Positions 7,700 through 14,428 of a stretch of 19,714 nt of DNA are shown piece by piece. The notes below the pieces were generated by a model. It was not told the DNA's origin. It saw only the letters and a list, made by a program, of their open reading frames with translations, and ran no database searches. The position numbers and the translations under genes were made by a program. Position 1 is the stretch's first letter. Every line of letters begins with the position of its first letter. The stretch comes from Kiritimatiellota bacterium (GTDB taxonomy: Bacteria; Verrucomicrobiota; Kiritimatiellia; JAAZAB01), in assembly GCA_008636095.1 (NCBI GenBank), contig VSJD01000061.1:1-19714 (forward strand), written 5' to 3'.

Positions 7700-7918
7700 T
7701 ATTCGCCCCATTCGAGATATCATCGCGGGCCGGCTTGTTGTCCAGCCCTACCGGGTGGATGTGGCCAAAGTATTTGAAACGCATTTGATCTATGAGGAGG
7801 ATTTTGCCGATGTCAAGGGCCAGTCCTTCGACGTTGCTCAGGATGAAGCAGAACATGCCAAGCGGGCAATCGAGGTGGCGGTGGCCGGCGGGCATAATCT
7901 GCTCATGATCGGGCCGCC
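7700..7918 (+). pseudogene. comM: comM middle fragment B (about residues 165-223) ending in the P-loop
   Basis: From GATATCATCGCGGGCCGG (7715) it follows intact comM closely: [20 protein letters not shown], then KGQ, then [20 protein letters not shown] and GPP. Homology stops inside codon 223, where the Walker A GPPGTGKT of comM becomes GPPGKAF and the repeat tail takes over. Between KGQ and EHAKRA is a 27-nt in-frame insert (7824-7850) coding SFDVAQDEA; intact comM lacks it. An open frame runs from 7755 to a stop at 7970. I read the 3' end as a left attachment junction. Before 7700 (7607-7699) nothing is recognised. Confidence 0.8.
7824..7850 (+). repeat. short palindrome-type repeat inserted in comM fragment B
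   Basis: A 27-nt insert, TCCTTCGACGTTGCTCAGGA then TGAAGCA, lies between the codons for Q and E of comM KGQ-EHAK. The motif CCTTCGAC-N-GCTCAGGA recurs at 17533 (same site of another comM piece, 28 nt) and 12571 (another site). CTTCGAC and GCTCAGG-type arms are common in short interspersed repeats of uncultured bacteria. Being a multiple of three, this copy keeps the frame open. Confidence 0.75.
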
Positions 7919-8062
7919 TGGGAAGGCATTCATCTCCAGTGTTGAAATTCGGAGGGAAGCTGCTTAGTGTAAGTCGCTGTAGATGAATATTTAGGGAGTG
8001 TAGGGTTGGTCTGGTCAAGGGCTGTAATAGGGGTGGTTTGCTTGGTAATCGTTCCGGATGGC
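7911..8062 (+). repeat. cassette-junction repeat T3 (right arm, comM-left hybrid)
   Basis: GGGCCGCC of comM is joined to TGGGAAGGCATTCATCTCCA and then GTGTTGAAATTCGGAGGGAA. The right arm matches T5 (17621-17767) for about 140 bases with scattered substitutions: both contain TTAGTGTAA, GTCAA followed by GTAAT, and TTTG-GGTAAT-CCG-ATGG. The other T repeats share only the first 30-50 bases of this arm. The gap from 8063 to the next gene holds only its upstream region. Confidence 0.75.
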
Positions 8063-8132
8063 GGCTCAGCATGGAGGCTGGCGGTTGAAACGTGGCTAGC
8101 GGCCCTTGTAGTAGGAAGTCACTGGGAGAACC

Positions 8133-8684
8133 ATGATATACGTTGGCGAAGTACTTCGTTTACACAAACTCTGGCTGACTGACAATCAGAAGGGCAAGAA
8201 AGCCGACCTGACTGGAGCGGACCTTGTCAGTGCAGAGCTGACTACTGTTAATCTGCGATATGCCGTCCTACGAAATGCCAAGATGTCAGCTTCCATATTC
8301 AACTATAGTGATCTAAGCCATTCAGATTTGCATGGTGCTGACCTGGGTGCTGCCAGCCTGATTGGTGTTGACCTGACTGGTGCCAACCTGACTGGTGCCA
8401 ACCTGAGTTTCGCCACACTGACCGACGCCAACTTGAGTAACGCTAATTTGAGACATGCAAATCTCGGTGGCGTTGAAATGTTCAATGTCAACCTGAGCGG
8501 TGCTGATCTACGAGGTACCAACCTGAGAGCTTGCGACATGGGCGGGGGCAACCTAGATGGTGCCGATCTGCGAGGTGCCGACCTGGGCGATTCCGACATG
8601 ACCAGGTGTCATATTCCCAATCATAGTGGCGCCATCCTTAGCGATGACGATCCTAGAATTGCCAACCTGAAGAAGAACACATAG
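8133..8684 (+). CDS. pentapeptide-repeat protein
   Basis: 183 aa. After a short N-terminal segment (MIYVGEVLRLHKLWL), tandem pentapeptides A(D/N)LXX run from about residue 24 to 157 (ADLTG, ADLVS, VNLRY, ANLTG, ANLSF, ADLRG and so on), predicting a right-handed four-sided beta-helix of about seven coils. The tail (residues 158-183) is polar. Some family members mimic DNA and protect gyrase; others have no known role, and nothing here decides between them. GGGAGAA precedes the ATG. It is the single gene of a 900-bp unit between the junctions at 7918 and 8818. Confidence 0.9.
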   Translation: MIYVGEVLRLHKLWLTDNQKGKKADLTGADLVSAELTTVNLRYAVLRNAKMSASIFNYSDLSHSDLHGADLGAASLIGVDLTGANLTGANLSFATLTDANLSNANLRHANLGGVEMFNVNLSGADLRGTNLRACDMGGGNLDGADLRGADLGDSDMTRCHIPNHSGAILSDDDPRIANLKKNT

Positions 8685-8733
8685 ATCCTCGCTTACTTGA
8701 ACGGTAGAATGGACCATCGTACACAACACAATG

Positions 8734-8870
8734 CAGTTGTAATCGATCCACTCGGATGCAAATCCAAACCATGGTTTGAAAATTACCAAGTACATAGCAT
8801 GCAAATTAATGCGCCTCCTGGGAAGGCATTCATCTCCAGTGTTGAAATTTTGAGAGAAGTGTGTGCGTAA
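8734..8870 (+). repeat. complete cassette-junction repeat T4 (left arm, core, right arm)
   Basis: The left arm contains CAGTTG-TAATC-AT (8734), the perfect 14-bp palindrome CAAACCATGGTTTG (8765-8778) and CCAAGTACATAGCATGC (8786-8802). The same blocks stand at 9632-9695. The core GCGCCTCC|TGGGAAGGC is at 8811-8825, with the proposed exchange point after 8818. The right arm, ATTCATCTCCAGTGTTGAAA and on, matches T3. This is the only copy where both complete arms can be recognised, so it best represents the free site. Confidence 0.75.
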
Positions 8871-8956
8871 CATATTTGAATTGAATTAATTATCAGTTAA
8901 ATTGGTAGTATGCGAAGCACAATGAAAAACCCCGCACTATTTCCGGAGGAACCAAA

Positions 8957-9574
8957 ATGGATGAGATGCGTAAGACTCCCAAGCTGAGCAAGATGACTAT
9001 TGCCCTCGCTTTTGTTGGCGTGATAATGTTGGTTTGGGGTATGGTGACAATGAACCCTGCGGATAGGGACACGGCTCTCTTTGGGATGTTTGTCATGGGG
9101 TTAACTTTTCTGATAGGATTCAGTCCAGTTTTTGCTGCTTGTGCTCCCATAAAGTGTCGCGAGGGGTCTTATTTTTCGTTGATAGACACATTATTTCGCG
9201 CGGCGGGATTAATAGTCAGTGTGTTTTCTTTTCTTGTATTGTTGATTGCTATTCCGAACATACTGGGCATAATCGTTTTAGATCCGTCTAAGTACATAGT
9301 TGTTAATTCAAGTACGAAAGCTTTTATCCGATACGCAACATGGGCGGATGTTGCTCCAAGAAGCGTTTTGTATATATTCCTATTTATCATTTTTTGGATT
9401 GGGGGTGAAACTCTTCTAATTTTACTTGCAATAGGATGTTACAAGAATATGAAAGATTGTTTTAATCGCTTCAGAGGCATTGAACAATCTGTTACAGACA
9501 GGCCATATTCTTTAGCTATTAAAAAACGAGATTCAGCGATGGTTAAGTTATTAGAGGAAAAAGGTGCGAAATAG
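8957..9574 (+). CDS. four-helix membrane protein of unknown function
   Basis: 205 aa with a strong ribosome-binding site (CCGGAGGAACC) before the ATG. Hydrophobic segments lie near residues 13-32, 39-61, 78-106 and 134-162. A long loop between the third and fourth (SKYIVVNSSTKAFIRYATWA) probably faces the periplasm. The last 20 residues, LAIKKRDSAMVKLLEEKGAK, look like one half of an ankyrin repeat, possibly a truncated binding tail. No family is recognised. It is A+T-rich compared with 1-4400 and is the single gene of an 891-bp unit between the junctions at 8818 and 9709. Confidence 0.6.
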   Translation: MDEMRKTPKLSKMTIALAFVGVIMLVWGMVTMNPADRDTALFGMFVMGLTFLIGFSPVFAACAPIKCREGSYFSLIDTLFRAAGLIVSVFSFLVLLIAIPNILGIIVLDPSKYIVVNSSTKAFIRYATWADVAPRSVLYIFLFIIFWIGGETLLILLAIGCYKNMKDCFNRFRGIEQSVTDRPYSLAIKKRDSAMVKLLEEKGAK

Positions 9575-9631
9575 CATGTATGTTGATCATTCCTGGTGCA
9601 ACGTGTTTTAATTGACCGCCTTGTGACTATT

Positions 9632-9886
9632 CAGTTGGCAGTAATCTATGATTTCCAAACCACAGTTTGATCCTTGCCAGGTACATAGCATGCGACGGGA
9701 AGCGCCTCCGGGCACGGGTAAGACCATGCTGGCCAAGCGCGTGCCTTCGATCCTGCCGCTTATGTCGGTGGAAGAAGCTTTGGAGACGACTAAAATTCAC
9801 AGCATTGCCGGCGCCCTGCCGCCGCGCCAGGCCCTGGTTACCCGGTGCCCGTTCCGTTCCCCGCATCACACCGTATCCGATGCCGG
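9632..9886 (+). pseudogene. comM: repeat left arm joined to comM fragment C (residues 223 to about 281)
   Basis: The left part (9632-9709) repeats the T4 left arm, including TCCAAACCA-AGTTTGA and GTACATAGCATGC, then AGCGCCTCC. From 9710 the sequence is comM: GGGCACGGGTAAGACC, then [35 protein letters not shown] and [12 protein letters not shown], after which homology is lost near 9886. An open frame of 90 codons (9648-9920) crosses the junction and keeps an apparently complete Walker A (APPGTGKT) but no Walker B, so no ATPase can result. I read it as a right attachment junction matching the left one at 7911. Confidence 0.8.
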
Positions 9887-9984
9887 GCGGCGGAAGTGTT
9901 GTATGCGCGCTTATAAATGAACAGCGGTTGCGAAACTGGATGGCAGTGGGAGGGGGTTATCAAAAAAAAGGCAAAAAAATAGTG

Positions 9985-10012
9985 TTGACCTGCGGGAAGG
10001 GGAGTGTATGAT
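9985..10012 (+). promoter_or_regulatory. sigma70-like promoter
   Basis: TTGACC (9985-9990), a 16-bp spacer, then TATGAT (10007-10012), preceded by an A-rich tract (CAAAAAAAAGGCAAAAAAAT, 9961-9980) that could act as an UP element. It lies about 170 bases before the lipoprotein gene. The rest of 9887-10182 has no gene. Confidence 0.5.
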
Positions 10013-10116
10013 TTAATTAATTCATGTGATTGCTGTGAAATGGGTATGAAACGGCGTGATCATCGAAAAATCCGGCGATGATCTGCGCTGAAACGAATTC
10101 AACCGGATAAAACCAA

Positions 10117-10136
10117 GTGACAGGATTCCCTGTCAC
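10117..10136 (+). promoter_or_regulatory. perfect hairpin in the lipoprotein leader
   Basis: GTGACAGG-ATTC-CCTGTCAC: an 8-bp perfect stem with a 4-base loop, 46 bases before the start codon of the next gene. It could be an operator or an RNA hairpin in the leader; there is no T run, so it is not a standard terminator. Confidence 0.4.
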
Positions 10137-10182
10137 GGATTCAGGCATGGTTCTGTTTAACACCTGACAGGGAGGATGTATA

Positions 10183-10554
10183 ATGATTAAATATTTTGCA
10201 TTGTTTTCTCTTCTGGCATCGAGTCTTCTGTTTGCCGGATGCGCTTGTATGCCAGGCGGCATAGCTGCGTCGAATACACCGTTGCATGCCAAGCCCTATA
10301 CTGTCATCGGTGAAACGGAGGGATTTGACAGCCAGTATGCAATTCTAGGCATTATTCCAGTAACCTCCGTCAACTCGTTAAAAAGGGCGGTTAAGAACGC
10401 CAAGGGTAATATCGGCGCAGATGCCTTGGTCGACATCACTGTGGACTGTAACATGCAGTGGTGGATTCTCTTTACCAGAACAGTGACCGAGGTATACGCT
10501 AAAGGGATCAGGTTTAAAGGTGAATGGGAAGGAGACAATGAGGTCAAAAGATAA
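10183..10554 (+). CDS. small lipoprotein of unknown function
   Basis: 123 aa with GGGAGG before the ATG. MIKYFALFSLLASSLLFAGC is a type II signal peptide with lipobox LFAGC, giving lipidation at Cys20. The mature part has YTVIGETEGFDSQYAILGII, a stretch with lysines (LKRAVKNAKG) and GADALVDITVD, a layout seen in small TRL-like or YbjQ-like bacterial lipoproteins, but the match is too weak to name it. It is probably anchored to the inner or outer membrane facing the periplasm. It lies to the right of comM fragment C and probably uses the promoter at 9985. Confidence 0.65.
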   Translation: MIKYFALFSLLASSLLFAGCACMPGGIAASNTPLHAKPYTVIGETEGFDSQYAILGIIPVTSVNSLKRAVKNAKGNIGADALVDITVDCNMQWWILFTRTVTEVYAKGIRFKGEWEGDNEVKR

Positions 10555-10821
10555 GGGACAGCACCGCGGACTTTCATGCTGCTTATCACGTTCTGTCCTA
10601 CTTTGGCTGCCACCGTCTGTTGCACCGGTTGGTTGTACTATGCCTTTAAATGCGTTTTTTTCTCGGCCGCGGAAGCGTCGGCAACCACATGGTTGTTGAA
10701 ACGGCGCTGGCTTTCAGGACAGATGTGTTTTCGAGCAAAATCGAACGCTGGACCGGCAGCTCTGGATTTAACTTGAAATCATTCTAACGGCAGAAGATAG
10801 ATGCGAGTTAAGCGTCGGGCA
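10555..10821. other. intergenic stretch without a supported gene
   Basis: An open frame of 66 codons (10576-10776) has no ribosome-binding site and no recognisable content. Two converging genes end on either side. No clear terminator hairpin is seen. Confidence 0.4.
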
Positions 10822-11931
10822 CTATAATCTGTTGCGCACGCCAAGATAGTGTTTCTGGGTGACTGACCATTGTGGATAGGAAATCTGATCGAGTAGGGCT
10901 GCGTTCAGGGCGTCCTGGCAGGGGATGTTTTTTGCGAGTGCAAATGTCTGGCCGACCTGCCGCAAGATGTTCGGCAGCAGATCGATATCCGCATAACTGT
11001 TATTGTTGATATAATAATTCAACGAAGGCAGATCATGAATCACCAGGTCAAGCCGGTTATTATCCAGGCATAGCAGGGCTTCTTCCAATGTGTCGAAGGA
11101 CCGGAAGCGGACATGGTGATCGCGCAAGTAGTCTTCTCCCGCCGAATCGGTGACCGTGCCGACGCGTAGGCGCCGCAGGTCATCAGTGCTGTTGATTGTG
11201 GATTGTATTCGGCTGGCTGTAATCAGAGATGAAACCGTGGCCGTAAAAGCAGAGATCAGCACGACGCCCCCCAGCATGCCAATCAAAGCCAGTGCCCGGC
11301 CGAAGACGGTTTTGGGTATGATATCACCGTAGCCGGTTGTCGTGATTGTCGATGCCGCCCACCAAATGCCCTTGCCGATGCCGCTCCAGATGTTGCCGCC
11401 GAAATGCTGCTCTTTGTGCAAGCGCTCCAGCCGCCATGTCGTAAACCCAAACGCAATAATCACGACAAAAATGAACGCAACAATCAGCAGGAACTTTTTA
11501 TTGCCGACAACGCGGAGTACGGCAAGCCAGTGGCTGCGCTCGCTGGTCCGGTTGATGGCAATTCCCAGGCCGGAATAATAATAAGCGAGCGTGAAACTGA
11601 TCGTGTTGAACAGCTTCGCATCCGGGGTGAAGTCACCCAAGCCGGCATCCAGTTGTCCGCTTCCCAGGTCTGTAACCAGTTGGGCCTGTTTGGCATATTC
11701 ATGATACGCGCATTTCATGTTGAGCGCTTTCAGCATGTCTTGCCAGAGATCAAACCCCAGCCCTTCCCAGTCGCCACTGGCAGTCTTTATCACGAACGGC
11801 GGCGCCACGTAAATCCCCACCCGCAGGGGTTGCGGCGGGGGCGAGGCGGGTATTTCCGCCGCAAGGTGCTGCGGGGAAGAGGCGAGCACGCCGAGTGCGA
11901 TCAGGGCGACTATTATTTTAGATGGAAACAT
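10822..11931 (-). CDS. GluR0-like ligand-gated potassium channel
   Basis: 369 aa. Order: signal peptide (about 1-25, ending HLAAE); first half of a periplasmic glutamine/glutamate-binding domain (about 35-135, with LRVGIYVAPPFV and GLGFDLWQDML); TM1 (about 147-164); a pore helix and filter ITTTGYGDIIP (TTGYGD at 198-203); TM2 (about 213-236); and the second half of the binding domain (about 250-360, with LRVGTVTDSAGEDYLRDH). This is the inverted two-TM plus split binding-domain design of prokaryotic ionotropic glutamate receptors such as GluR0. The GYGD filter predicts potassium selectivity. The ligand is probably an amino acid; the residues that fix it cannot be set by eye. It stands alone on the minus strand. 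Its ribosome-binding site is weak. Confidence 0.85.
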   Translation of the reverse strand: MFPSKIIVALIALGVLASSPQHLAAEIPASPPPQPLRVGIYVAPPFVIKTASGDWEGLGFDLWQDMLKALNMKCAYHEYAKQAQLVTDLGSGQLDAGLGDFTPDAKLFNTISFTLAYYYSGLGIAINRTSERSHWLAVLRVVGNKKFLLIVAFIFVVIIAFGFTTWRLERLHKEQHFGGNIWSGIGKGIWWAASTITTTGYGDIIPKTVFGRALALIGMLGGVVLISAFTATVSSLITASRIQSTINSTDDLRRLRVGTVTDSAGEDYLRDHHVRFRSFDTLEEALLCLDNNRLDLVIHDLPSLNYYINNNSYADIDLLPNILRQVGQTFALAKNIPCQDALNAALLDQISYPQWSVTQKHYLGVRNRL

Positions 11932-11970
11932 GTTTATCTAATAGCACAAGATCGCATGCGCAACAAGCCC

Positions 11971-11994
11971 GATCATGATCCCGATCATGATCCC
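11971..11994. promoter_or_regulatory. two tandem palindromes upstream of the channel gene
   Basis: GATCATGATCCC occurs twice without a gap (11971-11982 and 11983-11994). Each contains the perfect 10-bp palindrome GATCATGATC. They lie 40-63 bases before the minus-strand start codon at 11931, a good position for a dimeric repressor or activator. They also hold four GATC sites. Confidence 0.4.
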
Positions 11995-12095
11995 TGCCGG
12001 CTAATTCCGGATTTGATATTCTTCGCATATTCCCCATCCGCTCAAGCCTGCTATGCGCTGATATAAGAGATTGCCAAAGCGGCGCAGATCAATCC

Positions 12096-12235
12096 CCAGT
12101 TGCTTTCCCCCGTTTGCCTTATTATACTTGACCAGTTTTTCAGCTCATTTCCGCCTGCGTTCAGGGCTTCCACCTTTGCTAAAGCTTCGGTGGACAAGCT
12201 TGCGGACATGATGGAGGACAGGTTCCGGTATTTCT
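12096..12235 (+). repeat. upstream-region repeat, copy 1 (before comM fragment E1)
   Basis: CCAGTTGCTTT, TTTGCCTTATTATACTTG, GTTTTTCAGCT, CGCCTGCGTTCAGGGCT and GGACATGATGGAGGACAGG occur here in the same order as in 14311-14420. Copy 1 also contains a CTTTGCTAAAGCTTCGGTGG insert. Its end leads straight into a comM start (12246), so it may be the old comM leader. 11995-12095 shows nothing else. Confidence 0.6.
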
Positions 12236-12245
12236 GAGAGGTAAT

Positions 12246-12345
12246 ATGTTGGCCAAAGTTCATCCCCCTTCGTCCCGATACCCGCTTGAGATGCGTGATC
12301 GGGACTATGGGGGACAAGTTCCGGTGAATCACTATAAGGAAAAAT
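12246..12345 (+). pseudogene. comM: comM 5' fragment E1 (residues 1-6) followed by a short inverted repeat
   Basis: CCGGTATTTCTGAGAGGTAA followed by TATGTTGGCCAAAGTTCAT is nearly the same as the leader and start of intact comM (CCGGTATTTTTGAGAGTTAA and on, before 18662). After six codons it is cut by CCCCCTTCG and an inverted repeat TCCCGAT...ATCGGGA (about 12270-12304). The residual frame is about 33 codons. Confidence 0.7.
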
Positions 12346-12346
12346 A

Positions 12347-12665
12347 ATGTTATCTAAAGTTCATTCCGGCGCGGTTTATGGCGTAGATGCCTGCGCCGTG
12401 GAAATCGAAGCATGCCCAGCGAAGCTTTAGCGAAGTTGGGTCAACACCCACCGCCGCCAAGGCTTCCGCCTACGCGAAGGCTACGGCGGACAAGATGGTG
12501 GGCCGGGCGGGCCAGGGGCGATCCCCAGACGGTCATCGTGGGCTTGCCCGACGCGGCGTTCAAGGAGAGCCCTTCGACTGGTTCGACTCTGCTCACCACA
12601 GGTTCGCTCAGGATCTGCGACAAGGACCGGGTCAATACCGCCTCCTCAATTCCCGGCTTCGCTCG
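12347..12665 (+). pseudogene. comM: comM 5' fragment E2 (residues 1-56) broken by short repeats
   Basis: It begins [20 protein letters not shown], then is interrupted after ATCGAAG by CATGCCCAGCGAAGCTTTAG and on, again by CGCCTACGCGAAGGCTACGG, and again at 12571-12620. Between the inserts are recognisable comM pieces ([12 protein letters not shown] and RVNTASSIPG in other frames). It ends near AATTCC (codons 54-56), followed by CCCGGCTTCGCTCGGGAG. The first 170 bases after 12401 match 15265-15434 with four mismatches. Coding capacity is destroyed. Confidence 0.8.
12571..12620 (+). repeat. 50-bp short repeat inserted in comM fragment E2
   Basis: CCTTCGACTGGTTCGACTCT, then a middle part, then GGTTCGCTCAGGATCTGCGA. 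It separates GGAGAGC from CAAGGACCGGGTCAATACCG of comM. Fragment F has no insert at this same site, so it is an insertion in E2 after the two copies separated, or a precise loss in F. CCTTCGAC and GCTCAGGAT ends are shared with the inserts at 7824 and 17533. Confidence 0.7.
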
Positions 12666-12730
12666 GGAGCTTCCCCCTACGCGAAGATGCTCACACGAAT
12701 AATGGACTCGTTAGTATCGTAAAAAATGAT

Positions 12731-12997
12731 GTGACACCTGAACAACGCCAAGCCTTGGAGGATATTGTACGACCTAATCTACTCAGCAACCACATCGCAC
12801 AATATGAGCATAGCCTTATATCAGATTCAAATCGGTTATCCGAAGCAATCGCAAATGCTCGAGACAGAATTAATATTATCATTTCGAATAACACCGCCCT
12901 GCTAAGTTTAGCGGCAACTGAATATGCGCGAATCTGTTTAACAAATACCATCAATACCCCTAGGTCCTTCGGGATTGGTATTCAAATACAATATTAG
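12731..12997 (+). CDS. hypothetical protein, possibly truncated
   Basis: 88 codons from a GTG. The product is mostly helical and polar (MTPEQRQALEDIV, then LSNHIAQYEHSLISDSNRLS) with a hydrophobic patch IIISNNTALLSLAATEYA. No ribosome-binding site is clear and no family is recognised. It follows directly on the broken comM piece and is A+T-rich. It may be the 3' part of a gene cut by the insertion. Confidence 0.35.
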   Translation: MTPEQRQALEDIVRPNLLSNHIAQYEHSLISDSNRLSEAIANARDRINIIISNNTALLSLAATEYARICLTNTINTPRSFGIGIQIQY

Positions 12998-13116
12998 ATT
13001 TTCGAGGGAATCTGCATAGCGTCAATCGTTGAGAAATGATGGCTGCATTTTATTATTGGGCATAGGCATAGACCATCAAAGCAAAGGAAAGTAAACATCA
13101 AAAAAGGACGTTAAAT

Positions 13117-14100
13117 ATGAAAGCGAAATCCATCAGACTCCGGACTATCTCCCTTGTATGCACCGTTTTGTTATATTTATCATCAAGTAGTCCCGCTTTT
13201 CCCTGCACTTGGTTCAGGTTTTTCAGCGACACCAAAAACCCGTTTATTGGGCGCACAATGGAGTGGCCGGGGGACCTTCAGGCCGAGATTGCGCTTTTCC
13301 CGCGCGGCCATTCATTCGGGACTTACACAACGAAATACGGATTCGTCGGCATCCATCATTTGGGCAGCCTTAGCGACGGCCTGAACGAGCACGGCTTGGC
13401 GGTAAGCGGGCTCTGGCTAAGCGAGAGCAAATACGCGGACAAATCAAAGGCTCAATATCACATCAAGGAACTCGTTTCGTTCCTGCTTGGAAATGCAAAA
13501 ACGGTGGACGAGGCTCTGAAAATCGTAGAGGCCAACCAATTCTATACATCCAAGATGGACGGCAAGATCGAAATTACCCTCCACTTTGCCATCACGGACG
13601 CCTCCGGGCGTTCCGTTGTGGTTGAGTTCATTGACGGCAAAACAAAGGTTTATGAAAACGAGGTCGGCGTCATGACGAATGAGCCTGCCTTCGACAAACA
13701 TTTGCAGATGTGGTCGGCATACAACCCCAGGAATTTCAATGAGAATACTTTTGAGGGCTTTGACTATTCGCCCGAAGGTCGCTTTGCACGCATGGCGGCC
13801 TTTAATGCGACACAAACCAAGGTGGTGACCGATGAGGCGGCGATCAATCGTGCATGGTCTATGCTGAATACCGTGGACATTCCCCAGGGCATTCTTTACT
13901 GGCGCTGGGTTAGCGACAATCCCCAGTTCACATCCTACGCTGTGGTGGTGGATATAAAGAACCGAGCTTACTACTTTCGTACTTACGATAATTACGACAT
14001 ACGCAAGGTTGATTTGAGCAAAATCGACTTTTCGTCGGTAAAGTATAGTTCTGCGACCCTTTTTGGATATGTGAATTACCAAGAATTTAAATTTAAATAA
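13117..14100 (+). CDS. exported choloylglycine hydrolase / linear amide C-N hydrolase family protein
   Basis: 327 aa with AAAAGGA before the ATG. A signal peptide (residues 1-29, ending SSPAFP) is followed at once by Cys30, the expected N-terminal nucleophile of this Ntn-hydrolase family. Supporting family motifs are GRTMEWPGD (about 45-53), SDGLNEHGLAVSGLW (about 86-100) and VMTNEPAFDKHLQMW (about 185-200). Members cleave linear amides such as bile-salt, penicillin V or N-acyl homoserine lactone amides; the substrate here is open. Export to the periplasm with cleavage right before Cys30 would create the active enzyme. It is a single gene between comM fragment E2 and the zeta-type kinase. Confidence 0.8.
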   Translation: MKAKSIRLRTISLVCTVLLYLSSSSPAFPCTWFRFFSDTKNPFIGRTMEWPGDLQAEIALFPRGHSFGTYTTKYGFVGIHHLGSLSDGLNEHGLAVSGLWLSESKYADKSKAQYHIKELVSFLLGNAKTVDEALKIVEANQFYTSKMDGKIEITLHFAITDASGRSVVVEFIDGKTKVYENEVGVMTNEPAFDKHLQMWSAYNPRNFNENTFEGFDYSPEGRFARMAAFNATQTKVVTDEAAINRAWSMLNTVDIPQGILYWRWVSDNPQFTSYAVVVDIKNRAYYFRTYDNYDIRKVDLSKIDFSSVKYSSATLFGYVNYQEFKFK

Positions 14101-14310
14101 TAAGGGCTCGATAGGATGCCCAACTGACCACAATCACATCAATCTGGTCGAGCCGTTTGAATGTTTCCCCAAGTCCATCCCTTGTGCGAGCTGTGGCGGC
14201 TTTTATATGCTCCTGAAAATATTGCTCAAATACCGGGTCTAATTTTATAAATGGTGAGCCGGCGGGGTAGTTTCTTGGAGCCGGCAAGGTTCTTTTTACA
14301 TCTCAAATCT

Positions 14311-14420
14311 CCAGGTTGCTTTACCGCATTTGCCTTGTTATACTTGCCACGTTTTTCAGCTTGTTTGCGCCTACGCCCCTTCGACTGCGTTCAGGGCTAT
14401 GGTGGACATGTCGGAGGACA
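14311..14420 (+). repeat. upstream-region repeat, copy 2 (before the zeta-type kinase)
   Basis: Same order of blocks as 12096-12235: CCAGGTTGCTTT, TTTGCCTTGTTATACTTG, GTTTTTCAGCTTGTTT, CTGCGTTCAGGGCTATGGTG and GACATGTCGGAGGACAG. It carries CCCCTTCGAC where copy 1 has none. Its end supplies the GGAGG ribosome-binding site of the kinase gene. 14101-14310 contains no supported gene. Confidence 0.6.
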
Positions 14421-14428
14421 GATCCCCT

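Noticed and set aside
5866..9709. Classical integron cassette array with attC sites
   Set aside because: The repeats lack paired RYYYAAC and GTTRRRY core sites at consistent positions. A GTTAAAT near 8896 has no partner, and no integrase gene is in the window.
10576..10776. 66-codon plus-strand frame
   Set aside because: It has no ribosome-binding site, shows unusual composition and has no recognisable domain.
11404..12066. 220-codon plus-strand frame
   Set aside because: It is antisense to the channel gene, whose protein has clear domain motifs; the plus-strand product is low-complexity and shows no family features.
14093..14287. 64-codon minus-strand frame between the Ntn-hydrolase and the kinase
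   Set aside because: The product looks partly protein-like, but it overlaps the end of the hydrolase gene, has no ribosome-binding site that I can see and matches no family I know. It may be a gene remnant.
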